The notes: a model not told the origin generated them from the sequence alone. Shown: positions 1-12,241, counted from the stretch's first letter. The stretch: DNA of 64,000 nt from Myxococcales bacterium (GCA_016706545.1 JADJJK010000077.1:186001-250000), one strand, 5' to 3'. Program-made: numbers and translations.

Positions 1-775
1 CGGCGGCGGCGGCGGCGAAGGACTCCTGGTTGATGAGCCCATCGCGCCGCAACATCGCCAGGATGCGTCCGACCTTGCGCTGCAGCGTGGCCGAGCGATG
101 TCGCGGCGAGCGAAGAAACGGGTTGGGCAGCGCCACCACCAGCCGCGCGGCTTGCGCTGGCGTGAGCTGGCGCGCCGAGCGGCCAAACCAGTGGCGCGCG
201 GCGGCCTCCGCGCCAAAGATGCCGTCGCCCCACTCCACCACGTTGAGATACAGCTCGAGGATCCGCGGCTTTGTGAGGTCGGACTCGAGCCGCGCGGCGA
301 TGAGCAGCTCGCGCACCTTACGCAGCAGGCTACGCGACGGCGACAGGTACAGGTTCTTGGCGAGCTGCTGCGTGATGGTGCTGCCGCCCACCGCCATCTT
401 GCCCCGCTGGTAGTTGGCCTCGACCGCGTGTTCGATCGCCACCCAGTCGACCCCCTCGTGATCGTAGAACCGGGCGTCCTCCGCGTAGATCACGGCCGCG
501 CGCAGATACGGAGAGATCTGATTGAGGCGGCGCCACTGCCACTTGATGACCAGGGGGCGACTGGCCTGCGCGGCCTCGGCGCGCCGCAACTCGATGAACG
601 CGGTGGTGCTGGGGTTGCCCGACGCCAGCTCGCGCGCCGTGGGGATGGAAGCCCACAGCGCGGTCAGGAGCGCCGCGGTCACCACCAGCGCGCCCTCGAT
701 CGCGCGCCGGACCCAGCGCCAGACCGCACGCCAGGCGCCGCGTCGAGATCGACGGTCTCCTTGCCTTGACCCCAT
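1..775 (-). CDS. mtgA: Monofunctional biosynthetic peptidoglycan transglycosylase, 3' end outside window
   Basis: Membrane-anchored GT51 glycosyltransferase that polymerises lipid II into glycan strands on the periplasmic face. The 258 visible residues start at ATG 775. A basic N-terminus is followed by one membrane segment at about residues 27-45. The GT51 motifs are in order: EDARFYDH at 99-106 (Glu99 the expected catalytic acid), GGSTITQQLAKNL at 130-142, the KVRE region near 153-156 and ELYLN at 174-178. No transpeptidase domain is visible before the frame leaves the window at base 1. The start lies 3 bases after the stop of the upstream membrane protein, so it is probably the third gene of an operon with the DAHP synthase. 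The family call is secure; the C-terminus cannot be seen. Confidence 0.93.
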   Translation of the reverse strand, partial: MGSRQGDRRSRRGAWRAVWRWVRRAIEGALVVTAALLTALWASIPTARELASGNPSTTAFIELRRAEAAQASRPLVIKWQWRRLNQISPYLRAAVIYAEDARFYDHEGVDWVAIEHAVEANYQRGKMAVGGSTITQQLAKNLYLSPSRSLLRKVRELLIAARLESDLTKPRILELYLNVVEWGDGIFGAEAAARHWFGRSARQLTPAQAARLVVALPNPFLRSPRHRSATLQRKVGRILAMLRRDGLINQESFAAAAA

Positions 776-778
776 CGG

Positions 779-1593
<815 letters not shown>

Positions 1594-1597
<4 letters not shown>

Positions 1598-2937
1598 CGG
1601 TTGGGCCGCTTTCGCAGGTGCTGGGCGATCTTCATCGCCATCTCCAGCGCCTGTTCGTAGTTGAGGCGAGGATCCACGCGCGACTTGTAGGCGCGCTCCA
1701 GATCCCCTTCGGTGAGGCCGCGCGCGCCGCCGATGCACTCGGTGACGTCCTCGCCGGTCATCTCGAAGTGGACGCCGCCGAGCTCGGAGCCGTGGTCGCG
1801 ATGCACGGTGAAGCTCTGCTCCAGCTCGGACAGGATGTTGTCGAAGTGCCGGGTCTTGATGCCGCCGGGCGTGGTCTCGGTGTTGCCGTGCATCGGATCG
1901 CAGATCCAGAGCACCTGCCGGCCAAGCTTGGCCACGGCGCCGAGCAGCTCCGGCAGCTTCTTGGTGACGTGCGCCGCGCCCATGCGGTGGATGAGGGTGA
2001 TGCGGCCAGGCTCGTTGTCGGGGTCGAGCACGTCGAGCAGCCGGGCCAGCCAGTCGCTGGTCATCGCCGCGCCGACCTTGATGCCCAGCGGGTTGCGCAG
2101 GCCGCGGTGGAACTCGACGTGCGCGCCGTCGAGCTGCGCCGTGCGCATGCCGATCCACGGCAGGTGGGTGGACAGGTTGTAGTGGCCCGGTCGCCTTGGC
2201 ACCACGCGGGTGGCGGCCTCCTCGTACGGCAGCGCCAGGCCCTCGTGGCTCGTGTACACGTCCACCCGGCGCATGAGGTGGGTGTCCACGTTTGCGACCG
2301 ACGCCACGAAGTTCACCGAGTCGCGGATGGACTCGACGATGCGCTCGTAGCTCTCGGCGTGCGGGCTGCCCTTGGCGAACGACAGGTCCCAGTACTCCGG
2401 GTGGTGCAGGTCGGCGAAGCCGCCATCGGTGAGCGCGCGGATGAAGTTCAGGGTCAGCGCGGCGCGCTCGTACCCGCGCAGCATCAGCACGGGGTCCGGG
2501 GTGCGCTCTTCTGGCGTGAAGCCGTCCTGGTTCACCAGATCGCCGCGGTACGCCGGCAGCGTGACGTCGCCCCGCGTCTCGTGGTCCGCCGATCTTGGCT
2601 TGGCGTACTGCCCGGCGATGCGGCCGATGCGGACCACCGGCTTTCTGGCGGCGTGTACCAGCACCAGGCTCATCTGCATCAAGATCTTGAGCTTGGCGGC
2701 CACCGGCTCCGGGCTGCAGTCGTCGAAGCTCTCGGCGCAGTCGCCGCCCTGCAACACGAAGCTCTCGCCGCGCGCGGCCTTGGCCAGCTCGCCGCGCAGC
2801 GCCTCGACCTCCCACGACGTCACGAGCGGGGGCAGCCGGCGGATCTGCTCGACCACGGCGCGCACCGCGCCTTCATCGGGGTACTGCGCTTGCTGGGTGG
2901 CCGGGCGGCTGCGCCACGAATCAGGGGACCAGGTCAT
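1594..2937 (-). CDS. Type II 3-deoxy-D-arabino-heptulosonate 7-phosphate (DAHP) synthase
   Basis: Cytosolic enzyme that condenses phosphoenolpyruvate with erythrose 4-phosphate, the first step of the shikimate pathway to aromatic amino acids. The 447-residue protein has the usual length of the class II (plant/mycobacterial) family and starts MTWSPDSWRS. Family motifs are GGDCAESF at 64-71, the KPVVRIGRIAGQYAKPRS substrate-binding stretch near 99-116, and CDPMHGNT at 346-353, with Cys and His/Glu metal ligands. Its stop overlaps the ATG of the membrane protein by 4 bases, so aromatic biosynthesis is co-transcribed here with envelope genes. No leader peptide or attenuator was seen in the short gap upstream. 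Family assignment is firm; which feedback inhibitor applies cannot be read from the sequence. Confidence 0.96.
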
Positions 2938-3031
2938 GGAGGTCCTGCTCTCTTACCCCCGGCGGTCGCCCTTGGCTACTGTTTCGGCGCGCCCGCGCTC
3001 GGCCAAGGCGCGGTGGTTTTTCACCCGGACG

Positions 3032-4831
3032 TCACTTCGGCGCTGGCGCTGGCGCTGGCTCGCCGGCCGCCGCGGCCTGGCACTTGATGGGGCGCTTGCC
3101 TGGCAGCCGCAGGCGCGGCGTCTTGGGATCAAAAAGCTTGACCGGGTCGATGCGCTTGGCCTTCTGGGCGCGCAGCACCGCGGCGAAGCCATCGCGCATG
3201 ATGACGCTGGTGGACTCCACGGTCTCGGGCGTCAGCGACAGGCGCGCCAGCGAGCCGTCGCCGCCGGAGGCCAAAAAGTCGCTGGTCACCAAGGTGTACG
3301 TCTTCTTGTCATCGAGCGGCTTGCCGGCCACCCGGAGCTCCAGCGCCAGCGCGTCTGCCTTGCAGCTCGCCACCGCGGTGAGGCCGCCCCAGGAGGTGTG
3401 GGCGCCGCCGCGGCTCACCCCGCCGCTCACCAGCTCGCGGAGCTGCTGCCCGGTGAGCTTGATGAGCACGAAGCGGTTGTCGAACGGCATGGCCTCGAAG
3501 AGCTGGCCGTACGTGATGTCGCCGGCCGGGACGTTGTTGCGCAGGCCGCCGCCGTTGGTCATCGCCACCTGGGCGCGCGGGTTGGCGGTGAGCATCATGT
3601 CCGTGAACCAGTTGCCGAGCGCCGACTCGCGGTCGTAGTCGCGGGTGATGGGCGCGCTGGTGGTGACGCCGAGCTTCTCTTCGCGGCGGGCGCGCGTGCG
3701 CTCCCAGGCGCCAGCGACGATGCGCTCCAGCTCCGGGTCTCGCGTCACCGGGCGGCTCTCGTAGGCGCCGGGCGCGCACTGTTCGGTGGGCACCGGCGCG
3801 TTCTGCGGGCCTGGCGGGCACAGATCCTGCGGCGGGTGGATGGCCGCCGACGTCACCTTGCCCGCGGCGTCGATCTGCAGGTCCACGCGGCCAAACGCGC
3901 GGCCGGAGGCGTACGACTCGATGATGGGCACGCCGTTGACCCGGTGGGCGACCGCGGCGTGGGTGTGCCCGGCCACGATGACGTCCACCAGCCCCGCGGG
4001 CAGCGCGCGCGCCAGCTCGAAGGCCTCGTCGGTGGCATCGCAGGAGGAGTGGTCGTCGGGGTTGGAGAGATCCTTGCACTTGCCGCCCAGGTGCGCGGCG
4101 ATGGCGATCACCTGCGCGCCCTCGCTGCGCAGCCGACGGGCCTCCGAGATCGCCGCCTCGGTGGGCGCGGTCATCTGCAGGCCGATGAAGTTGGCGGGCA
4201 TCGTGGTGTACGGCGTGGACTCGGTCGACAGGCCGATGATGCCGATGGTGACGCCGGCGACCACGGTGAGGGTGGAGCGCTTGACGTTGGGCCAGGTCAC
4301 CGGCGCCTGGGTCTTGGCGTCGATGATGTTGGCGGTGAGGAAGGGGAAGTTGGCCTCCGCGGCGCGGGCCTTGAGCGCGCCCCAGCGGTCCTCGGCGTCA
4401 TCGCTCGCCACCACCGCCGGACCCACCGGGCCAAAATCGAACTCGTGGTTGCCGACCGCCGCGCCGAGGTACCCCAGCGCGTTGTAGGCGGTGACCACGT
4501 CCGCGCCCTCGGCCACGTTGGACTCGAGGGTGCCCTGGAACATGTCGCCGCCGTCGAGCAGCAGCACGCCGCCGCCGTCGGCCTGGCGCGCCGCGCGCAG
4601 GTTGCGCAGGTACCCGGCGAGGATGGGCAGCCGCGGCAGGGCGCCGTGCAGATCGTTGGTGCCCACCACCGAGAGGGTGATGGGGGGCCGTGGCGGCTTG
4701 GCCGGCGGGGCGAGCGCCGCCGGCGCCGCGGGCACGGCGGGCACCGACGGGAGGGCCGCCGGAGGCGCCGGGGTGGCGCCGCAAGAGAGCAGCGCGGCCC
4801 AGAGACAGACCGCAAGGAAGGTGCGCAGCAT
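3032..4831 (-). CDS. 5'-nucleotidase / 2',3'-cyclic phosphodiesterase family lipoprotein (UshA-like)
   Basis: A secreted, probably lipid-anchored nucleotidase of 599 residues that would release phosphate from extracellular nucleotides. The signal peptide ends in a lipobox LLSC (Cys17), followed by a long Pro/Ala linker to about residue 50. The calcineurin-like metallophosphatase domain shows TNDLHG at 58-63, DGGDMFQG at 93-100, GNHEFD at 127-132 and the later AGHTHA motif. The C-terminal 5_nucleotid_C domain follows from about residue 340 (SALGNWFTDMM, TNGGGLRNN). A TAGATT hexamer lies six bases before ATG 4831 and no Shine-Dalgarno is evident, so the transcript may be leaderless. Substrate preference is not determinable. 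Confidence 0.93.
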   Translation of the reverse strand: MLRTFLAVCLWAALLSCGATPAPPAALPSVPAVPAAPAALAPPAKPPRPPITLSVVGTNDLHGALPRLPILAGYLRNLRAARQADGGGVLLLDGGDMFQGTLESNVAEGADVVTAYNALGYLGAAVGNHEFDFGPVGPAVVASDDAEDRWGALKARAAEANFPFLTANIIDAKTQAPVTWPNVKRSTLTVVAGVTIGIIGLSTESTPYTTMPANFIGLQMTAPTEAAISEARRLRSEGAQVIAIAAHLGGKCKDLSNPDDHSSCDATDEAFELARALPAGLVDVIVAGHTHAAVAHRVNGVPIIESYASGRAFGRVDLQIDAAGKVTSAAIHPPQDLCPPGPQNAPVPTEQCAPGAYESRPVTRDPELERIVAGAWERTRARREEKLGVTTSAPITRDYDRESALGNWFTDMMLTANPRAQVAMTNGGGLRNNVPAGDITYGQLFEAMPFDNRFVLIKLTGQQLRELVSGGVSRGGAHTSWGGLTAVASCKADALALELRVAGKPLDDKKTYTLVTSDFLASGGDGSLARLSLTPETVESTSVIMRDGFAAVLRAQKAKRIDPVKLFDPKTPRLRLPGKRPIKCQAAAAGEPAPAPAPK

Positions 4832-4837
4832 GCGCGC

Positions 4838-4843
4838 AATCTA
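4838..4843 (-). promoter_or_regulatory. TAGATT -10-like hexamer, leaderless-type spacing
   Basis: On the minus strand TAGATT is followed by six bases and then the ATG of the 5'-nucleotidase, the spacing expected if transcription starts at or next to the start codon. Confidence 0.45.
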
Positions 4844-4886
4844 CAACACAACCGGTGCGCTACCTAGGCGCAGCCTCCCCGGGCGA

Positions 4887-5318
4887 TCAGCGCGCGAGCG
4901 TGGACAGCTCGGCGGTCGAGAAGAAGAAGGCGATCTCCTCCTTGGCCGTCTCCGGAGCGTCCGAGCCGTGGACCGCGTTGCGCTCGATGTTGGTGGCGAA
5001 CTCCTTGCGGATGGTGCCGGCGGCGGCCTTCTCCGGGTTGGTCGCGCCCATCACCTCACGGTTCTTGAGGACGGCGTTGTCGCCCTCGAGCACCTGCACC
5101 ACCACCGGGCCCTCGGTCATGAACTTGACCAGGTCGCCGTAGAACGGGCGGTCCTTGTGGACGGCGTAGAACGCCTTGGCCTGCTCCTCGGTGAGGCGGA
5201 CCATGCGCGAGGCGATCACGCGGAGGCCAGCGGCCTCGAACTTGGAGAGGATGCCGCCAATGCAGTTCTTGGCGACGGCATCGGGCTTGATGATCGAGAA
5301 GGTACGTTCGATGGCCAT
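4887..5318 (-). CDS. ndk: Nucleoside diphosphate kinase
   Basis: Cytosolic enzyme transferring the gamma phosphate of ATP to NDPs through a phosphohistidine. At 143 residues it is the normal family length. It starts MAIERTFSIIKPDAV, with the substrate Lys11, and carries the active-site motif NAVHGSDAPE with His117. GGAG lies 7 bases before the ATG, and TAGACT about 40 bases upstream would serve as a -10 for a leadered transcript. It is transcribed divergently from the beta-lactamase-like gene. Nothing is unusual. Confidence 0.98.
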   Translation of the reverse strand: MAIERTFSIIKPDAVAKNCIGGILSKFEAAGLRVIASRMVRLTEEQAKAFYAVHKDRPFYGDLVKFMTEGPVVVQVLEGDNAVLKNREVMGATNPEKAAAGTIRKEFATNIERNAVHGSDAPETAKEEIAFFFSTAELSTLAR

Positions 5319-5457
5319 GAGAGTCTCCGACGGTTAGCCGCAGGGCGGCGGGCGCGGAGTCTAGTGCATCTCTCCCGGCGTTTCAACCACACCGCCGCGC
5401 GTCCGGCGCGAGCCTGCGCTGCGATGGCGGCCAGCGGCCGGCACGCTGCTCGTACGC

Positions 5458-5463
5458 TACGCT
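5458..5463 (+). promoter_or_regulatory. TACGCT -10-like hexamer, leaderless-type spacing
   Basis: TACGCT ends five bases before ATG 5469 of the serine hydrolase; no Shine-Dalgarno is visible in between. Confidence 0.4.
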
Positions 5464-5468
5464 GGCGC

Positions 5469-7415
5469 ATGGTCGAGCGCAGCGGGGGCTTGCTCCAGCA
5501 GAGGTCGAGGGTCTTGGTGGGCGCGCTGGCGGCCGGGGCGCTGGCCTGTCAAGCTCGACGCGAGCCAGCATCGGGCAGCGTCGCCAAGGGCGAGCCACCA
5601 GGCGCGGCCAGCGCCGGCCCGCCCGCGCCGTCGCCAGCCGCGACGTCACCCGCCGCGACGTCGCCCGCCGCCGTCGATCCCATCGGCGTGTGGGTCGGCG
5701 AGCTCGTCGTCGGAGAGGCCGACACCGGGCCCGTCGAGCTGATGCGCCAGGGCTCGGGCTGGATCGTCCGCGCGCTGGGCGCCACCGGGACCTGCGAGCC
5801 CGCGCCGCCCGGGCAGGCGCTCCTGGTGTGCAAGCTCGGCGGCAGCGGTCACGTCGTGCGCGTGCCGGCGATGGCCAGCGCCGCGCCCGGTGGGGCGGCC
5901 GCGCCCGACGGGGGCGCCGCGCCCGCCGCGCCCGACGCGATCGACGCCTTCTGGGTGACGCCGGAGATCCCGTTCGTCGTGCGCGGCGGCTTCGCCACGC
6001 CGCTGCGGCTGCTCCGCACCTCCACCGGCTCGTTCGCCGGCAGGGCGTCGCTCGTCGCCACCCGGTTCACCTCGGCCCTCGGCATCGGCCGCCGGCCCAC
6101 CGGGGAGCTCTTTGGCTTTCTGCGTGAGCGCGAGCAGAACCTGGGCCGCTTCTTCGGCAACTTCACGGTGGTGACCGACGGGAACCAGCTCGAGCTGCGC
6201 ACCTACGGTGGCGAGCGCTTCGCGGCGCGCCTGGTGCCACGCGGTCATCCCTCGGCGCCGCAGGCGGATGTGCTCGAGCTGCCGCTGCCCGACACCTCGC
6301 TCGTCTTGCGGATGGCTCGCAGCGCGCCATCCGAGCCGCTGGCCCAGGCGCTGTGGCCCACCGCCGGCGCGCCCGCTGGCGCGCTGGCCACCCCGACGGC
6401 GCTCGATGATGGCTGGCCGGTCGCCAGCGTCGAAGAGGCGGGCCTGAGCAAGCCGCCCCTTGCGCGCCTGCTCGCCGAGCTGTCGCGGCCGCCCCGCGAC
6501 TGGCTCGATCTGTCGGTGCACGGGCTGGTGATCGCGCACCGCGGCCGCCTGGTGGTGGAGACGGCCCTCGCGGGCTACTCGCCCCAGGACCTCCATGACG
6601 TGCGCTCGGTGGGCAAGAGCTTCACCTCCGCGCTCGCCGGCCTGGCGGCGGATCGCGGCGAGCTGGGGCTCGACGAGCGCGTGCTCGACGTCCTGGGCCT
6701 CTCGTCCACCGACCCGCGCTGGCGACGGATGAAGGTTCGCCACCTCCTGTCGATGTCCTCGGGCCTCGACTGTGAGGACGAGATGCCGGGCTCGCCCGGC
6801 GACGAGGACCACATGCGGGAGCAGCCCGAGCCGAACTGGCACCGCTTCACCCTGGGCTTGCCGATGGCGCGCGAGCCCGGCGCCGCTGGCGTGTACTGCA
6901 CCGCCGGCATCAACCTCATCGGCGCGTTGCTCGCGCGGCGCTGGGGCGGCTGGCTGCCGCAGCGCTTCGCCGAGCGCCTGGCGCGACCGCTCGACATCTC
7001 GCGGTTCCAGATGATCCTGATGCCCGACGGGCAGGGCTACCTCGGCGGCGGCCTGCGCCTGACCCCGCGCGACATGGCCAAGCTCGGGCAGCTCTATGTC
7101 GACGGCGGGCGCTGGCAGGGCAAGCAGCTCCTGTCCGCGCGCCATGTCGCCGAGGCCACCGCGGCCCACGCCGGCCTGTCTGGGCCCAACGACTATGGCC
7201 TCGGCTTCTGGCGCACCTCGTTTCGCGTGGGCCAGGTGGACTACCCGGCGTTCTACGCCAGCGGCAACGGCGGCCAGCTCATCATCGGCCTGCCGAGCTT
7301 GCGCGCGGTCGTGGTCTTCACCTCCGGCAACTACGCCAACCGCCGCGCCTGGCAGCGCATCCTCGACGACCTGATGCCGCGCTACGTGATCCCGGCGCTG
7401 CTCGGCCGCCCTTGA
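5469..7415 (+). CDS. Beta-lactamase-fold serine hydrolase lipoprotein (class C related)
   Basis: A 648-residue exported serine hydrolase. The open frame extends far upstream, but ATG 5469 is the first start that gives a signal peptide (residues 1-27) with lipobox-like ALAC. An Ala/Pro linker and an extra N-terminal domain of about 250 residues of unknown role come first. The COG1680-type domain begins near residue 320 and carries SVGK at 380-383 (nucleophile Ser380, Lys383), a YCTAGIN segment where YxN is expected, and the terminal GNGGQ turn. Such proteins include esterases, D-amino peptidases and carboxypeptidases; true beta-lactamase activity is not implied. A TACGCT hexamer five bases before the ATG suggests a leaderless message. 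Confidence 0.88.
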   Translation: MVERSGGLLQQRSRVLVGALAAGALACQARREPASGSVAKGEPPGAASAGPPAPSPAATSPAATSPAAVDPIGVWVGELVVGEADTGPVELMRQGSGWIVRALGATGTCEPAPPGQALLVCKLGGSGHVVRVPAMASAAPGGAAAPDGGAAPAAPDAIDAFWVTPEIPFVVRGGFATPLRLLRTSTGSFAGRASLVATRFTSALGIGRRPTGELFGFLREREQNLGRFFGNFTVVTDGNQLELRTYGGERFAARLVPRGHPSAPQADVLELPLPDTSLVLRMARSAPSEPLAQALWPTAGAPAGALATPTALDDGWPVASVEEAGLSKPPLARLLAELSRPPRDWLDLSVHGLVIAHRGRLVVETALAGYSPQDLHDVRSVGKSFTSALAGLAADRGELGLDERVLDVLGLSSTDPRWRRMKVRHLLSMSSGLDCEDEMPGSPGDEDHMREQPEPNWHRFTLGLPMAREPGAAGVYCTAGINLIGALLARRWGGWLPQRFAERLARPLDISRFQMILMPDGQGYLGGGLRLTPRDMAKLGQLYVDGGRWQGKQLLSARHVAEATAAHAGLSGPNDYGLGFWRTSFRVGQVDYPAFYASGNGGQLIIGLPSLRAVVVFTSGNYANRRAWQRILDDLMPRYVIPALLGRP

Positions 7416-7491
7416 AAGGGCCGCTCGCCGCGGCGGATTTCGGGCACCCAAGGAGCGGAGACGCCACGGCTTTTGTGGTAAAGCCGGGGCC

Positions 7492-7508
7492 CCCGGGCTG
7501 TTCCCGGG
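7492..7508. promoter_or_regulatory. Hairpin in the sucC leader
   Basis: CCCGGG, a five-base loop and CCCGGG form a perfect 6-bp stem 15 bases before the sucC ATG. It has no T run, so it is not a classical terminator. It could be a leader structure or the end of the upstream transcript, and may be chance in such GC-rich DNA. Confidence 0.3.
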
Positions 7509-7523
7509 CCCTCGGAGCCCGCG

Positions 7524-9589
<2,066 letters not shown>

Positions 9590-9647
9590 CTGCGCGGCGG
9601 CCCGGCGGCTGGCGCCAGCGCCGGCCCTGGGCCTGGGCCACCTGAGG

Positions 9648-9653
9648 TAAGGT
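9648..9653 (+). promoter_or_regulatory. TAAGGT -10-like hexamer, leaderless-type spacing
   Basis: TAAGGT ends six bases before GTG 9660 of the ATPase gene; there is no other room for a ribosome binding site. Confidence 0.4.
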
Positions 9654-9659
9654 CACCGG

Positions 9660-10982
9660 GTGACCACGCCCCCCGACCGACCTCGCCCGGCCGGCAAGCT
9701 CTTGCGCTTGCACATCCAGGGCCTGCGCGTCATCGACAACCTGGAGCTGGAGCTGCGCCCGATGAACGTGTTCATCGGCGACAACGGCAGCGGCAAGAGC
9801 TCGGTGCTCGAGGCGCTGGAGCTCCTGCGCAAGGCGGCGACGTTGCGCGGCGATGCGTTCATCGAAGAGCTGGCCAGGGCGCACGGCGGTGCTCGGTTGT
9901 TCCGGAGAGGGCCGCAGAGCGCCACCGCCCGCCTGGTGCTCGGGGTGACCGCGGATCTGGGCCGAAATCTCCCGTACCACTACCAGCTCACCCTGGAGGC
10001 CGAGCGAGGCCGGTGGCCACAGATCGTCGCAGAGCACCTGCACTACGGGCCCGAACCTGGGCATGCGAAACCGCTTCGCGTCTTGAGCCGGCAAGGTGAC
10101 AAGGCCTCGGTATTCGTCCAGCGGACCAAGAGCCTGCGCTCCGTGCCGGTGGACGGTGGGCCGATGCTGTCCGGGCTGGGGACCGTGATCTCCGAGGATG
10201 GCGACGACCCAGGGGATGCTGCGCAGGACATCAACGAAGCCCTGCCCCGGTTGCGCGAGCTCTTGACCGGCATCCGGGTACACCCACCTGCTGCGCTCAG
10301 CCCCACATGGACTCGGGCGCCACAGGAGTCAGCCCCGGCGATTCGCGGCCCGGCGACGGTGCGGCCCGCACGCACGGTGGAGCGCGGCGGCAGCAACTTG
10401 CCCAACATCTATCACGCCCTGCGAAACCAGAAGACCGGCCACTCCTGGCCGTGGCGCGACGTGCTCGAGTACCTCCAGCTCGGGCTCGGCCGCGAGCTGC
10501 GCGACGTGCTGATCGAGCCCTCGCCCAGCGGCGGTGAGTTCTCCATCGCGCTCGAATGGGACGGCGTGGGGACCTTGACGACCTCGGAGCTGTCGGACGG
10601 GCAGCTCGCCTACTTGTACTGGGTCGCGGTGCTGGCCTTCGGCGAGGGCTCGCTGCTGGCCTTCGACGAGCCGGACAACCACCTGCACCCGGCGCTGGTC
10701 GGGCGACTGGTCGACCTGGCGGTGCGCGCGTCAGAGGAGCGCCCCGTGATCCTGTGTACCCACTCCGATCGGCTGCTCGATGCGCTCGGCGATCCGCTGG
10801 CCAGCGTGGTGCTCTTCGAGCGAGCCCAGGAGGGCACCCGCGCGTTTCGCCCCGATGCCGAGCAGCTCCAACACTGGCTCGAGAAGTACACGGGGCTAGG
10901 AACCGCGCGCGCCGAGGGCTACGGCTCGATGATCTTCACCAAGGAGGTCGAGGCTCCGAGGTCTGCGCCCGAGGAGGCGTGA
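9660..10982 (+). CDS. ABC-type AAA ATPase (AAA_21/RecF-like), putative defence ATPase
   Basis: A 440-residue cytosolic ATPase of the OLD/RecF/SMC type. Walker A is GDNGSGKS at 40-47, the signature-like LSDGQ is at 311-315, Walker B is LLAFDEP (Asp336, Glu337) and the switch histidine lies in CTHSDR near 365. The domain order is that of single-chain AAA_21 proteins. It starts at GTG 9660 with TAAGGT six bases before. The next gene begins one base after its stop, so the two probably form one functional unit. Unlike OLD nucleases it has no fused TOPRIM domain. Pairing a lone ABC ATPase with a small effector is typical of anti-phage modules such as PARIS, but a DNA-repair role is equally possible. 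Confidence 0.85.
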   Translation: MTTPPDRPRPAGKLLRLHIQGLRVIDNLELELRPMNVFIGDNGSGKSSVLEALELLRKAATLRGDAFIEELARAHGGARLFRRGPQSATARLVLGVTADLGRNLPYHYQLTLEAERGRWPQIVAEHLHYGPEPGHAKPLRVLSRQGDKASVFVQRTKSLRSVPVDGGPMLSGLGTVISEDGDDPGDAAQDINEALPRLRELLTGIRVHPPAALSPTWTRAPQESAPAIRGPATVRPARTVERGGSNLPNIYHALRNQKTGHSWPWRDVLEYLQLGLGRELRDVLIEPSPSGGEFSIALEWDGVGTLTTSELSDGQLAYLYWVAVLAFGEGSLLAFDEPDNHLHPALVGRLVDLAVRASEERPVILCTHSDRLLDALGDPLASVVLFERAQEGTRAFRPDAEQLQHWLEKYTGLGTARAEGYGSMIFTKEVEAPRSAPEEA

Positions 10983-10983
10983 G

Positions 10984-11589
10984 ATGCGCTGGGTCGCGCG
11001 TGTGCTCTACGAGAACCATCGCAACGAGGAGAAGGGGTTCAACTTGCACCAGCTCGTGTGCGCGATGGTCGACGATGAGCTTGGCCGTTCACCCTTCACG
11101 ACAAAGAACCTCGTTCACTGCATGACTCGCAAGGGGGTCGATAAGCTGCTTGCTGACTGCGCGGACCGCGCGGTGTTCGACGGACTTGCGGACTCTGCGC
11201 GCTTCGCGGTGGTGGACGGCGACGAGCTGCACCGCCGGCTCGGGCTGTCCGCGACCTGCTTGTTGTCCGAGGTGCGGTCGGCACTGCCACAGAAGTACCC
11301 AGGCGTTCACTTCGCGATCCCCGATGCGCCGACACGTGCGCAGTCCAACACCGAGCACCTGCTACGCTGCGTGGCGGGGTGTCTGGGCCTTCCGGATACG
11401 GATGACACGCTGGTGAGCGCGTTGCGCAAAGGCTCCAACGCGCGAACTGATCGCGATCGTGTTTTCGGCCGAGCGCTCGGTGAAGCCCACCGCTCGGCTC
11501 GGGACTGCGTGCGTCAGGCGCAGCCGCCGATCGACGAGCTCGTGCGCAAGCTGGCCGCGGTCGTCAGGCCGCACCTGCCCGCTGCTTGA
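10984..11589 (+). CDS. Small partner of the ATPase, possible TOPRIM-like protein
   Basis: A 201-residue protein I do not recognise by family. It begins one base after the ATPase stop. An N-terminal beta-strand carrying an acidic residue (RVLYE, Glu10) and a later hydrophobic strand ending in VVDGDE (Asp78, Asp80) resemble the Glu and DxD of TOPRIM or DUF4276-like folds, which would make it a metal-dependent nuclease partnered with the ATPase. That is inference from two short motifs. The C-terminal half is helical and charged. No signal peptide or membrane segment is present. Confidence 0.6.
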   Translation: MRWVARVLYENHRNEEKGFNLHQLVCAMVDDELGRSPFTTKNLVHCMTRKGVDKLLADCADRAVFDGLADSARFAVVDGDELHRRLGLSATCLLSEVRSALPQKYPGVHFAIPDAPTRAQSNTEHLLRCVAGCLGLPDTDDTLVSALRKGSNARTDRDRVFGRALGEAHRSARDCVRQAQPPIDELVRKLAAVVRPHLPAA

Positions 11590-11665
11590 CGACAACGAGT
11601 GGAGCCTTGGTCGGCCTTAGTCGCCGCCGCGCCGCAAGGATACCGCGACGCCCACCAGCCAGGCG

Positions 11666-12241
11666 TCAGCGGATGCAGCAGGCGAGCCCGACCATGGCCG
11701 GGACGCGCAACGACAGGCCTGCGCCGAGGCTCCAGCCGTCGCCGACGCGGTCCGAGGTCTGGTACTCGGCGTCGAGGTAGAAGCCGATGGCGGTCTCCCC
11801 ATGGCCGGATCCGGTGGCGTCGCGACCGGAGAAGGTCCCGTGGACAAACTTCGCCCATTCGAACCCCGCGCGCACGCCCAGCGCCGAGCCCTCGTCGGTC
11901 CAGCGCGCGACCATCATGGGCAGGAGCCGGCGGGATCCGTCGTTGCCGTGGGACGGCCCCCATGGGTGCAAGATGGGACCGGCCGCCAGCGCGACGCCCC
12001 AGATGCTGCGGCGCTGGTGTTCGTACGTGCCCATCACGCGGGCATCCCACCTGCGATGTAGCTGTCCCTGCACGAGCTGCATCGGCGCCAGGCCCGCCTC
12101 GGCGCGCAGGCCGGTGCGGGCCTCCTCCCGCGCGTGAGCGGGGCCTACCGCGACGGTGAGCGGCGGAATCGCGTACGGGACACAGGACGCCGCGCTCATC
12201 GCCGTCGCAAAGGAGACGCCCAGGTTCCTCATCCTCTCCAT
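11666..12241 (-). CDS. Small exported beta-barrel-like protein
   Basis: A 191-residue exported protein of unknown function. From ATG 12241 the N-terminus MERMRNLGVSFATAMSAASC is a short signal sequence with a possible lipobox Cys. The mature part has alternating hydrophobic/polar strands and ends in LSLRVPAMVGLACCIR, suggesting an outer-membrane or surface beta structure. An alternative in-frame ATG at 12268 would add nine residues. It is convergent with the ATPase pair and divergent from the next gene. No catalytic motif was seen. Confidence 0.6.
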   Translation of the reverse strand: MERMRNLGVSFATAMSAASCVPYAIPPLTVAVGPAHAREEARTGLRAEAGLAPMQLVQGQLHRRWDARVMGTYEHQRRSIWGVALAAGPILHPWGPSHGNDGSRRLLPMMVARWTDEGSALGVRAGFEWAKFVHGTFSGRDATGSGHGETAIGFYLDAEYQTSDRVGDGWSLGAGLSLRVPAMVGLACCIR

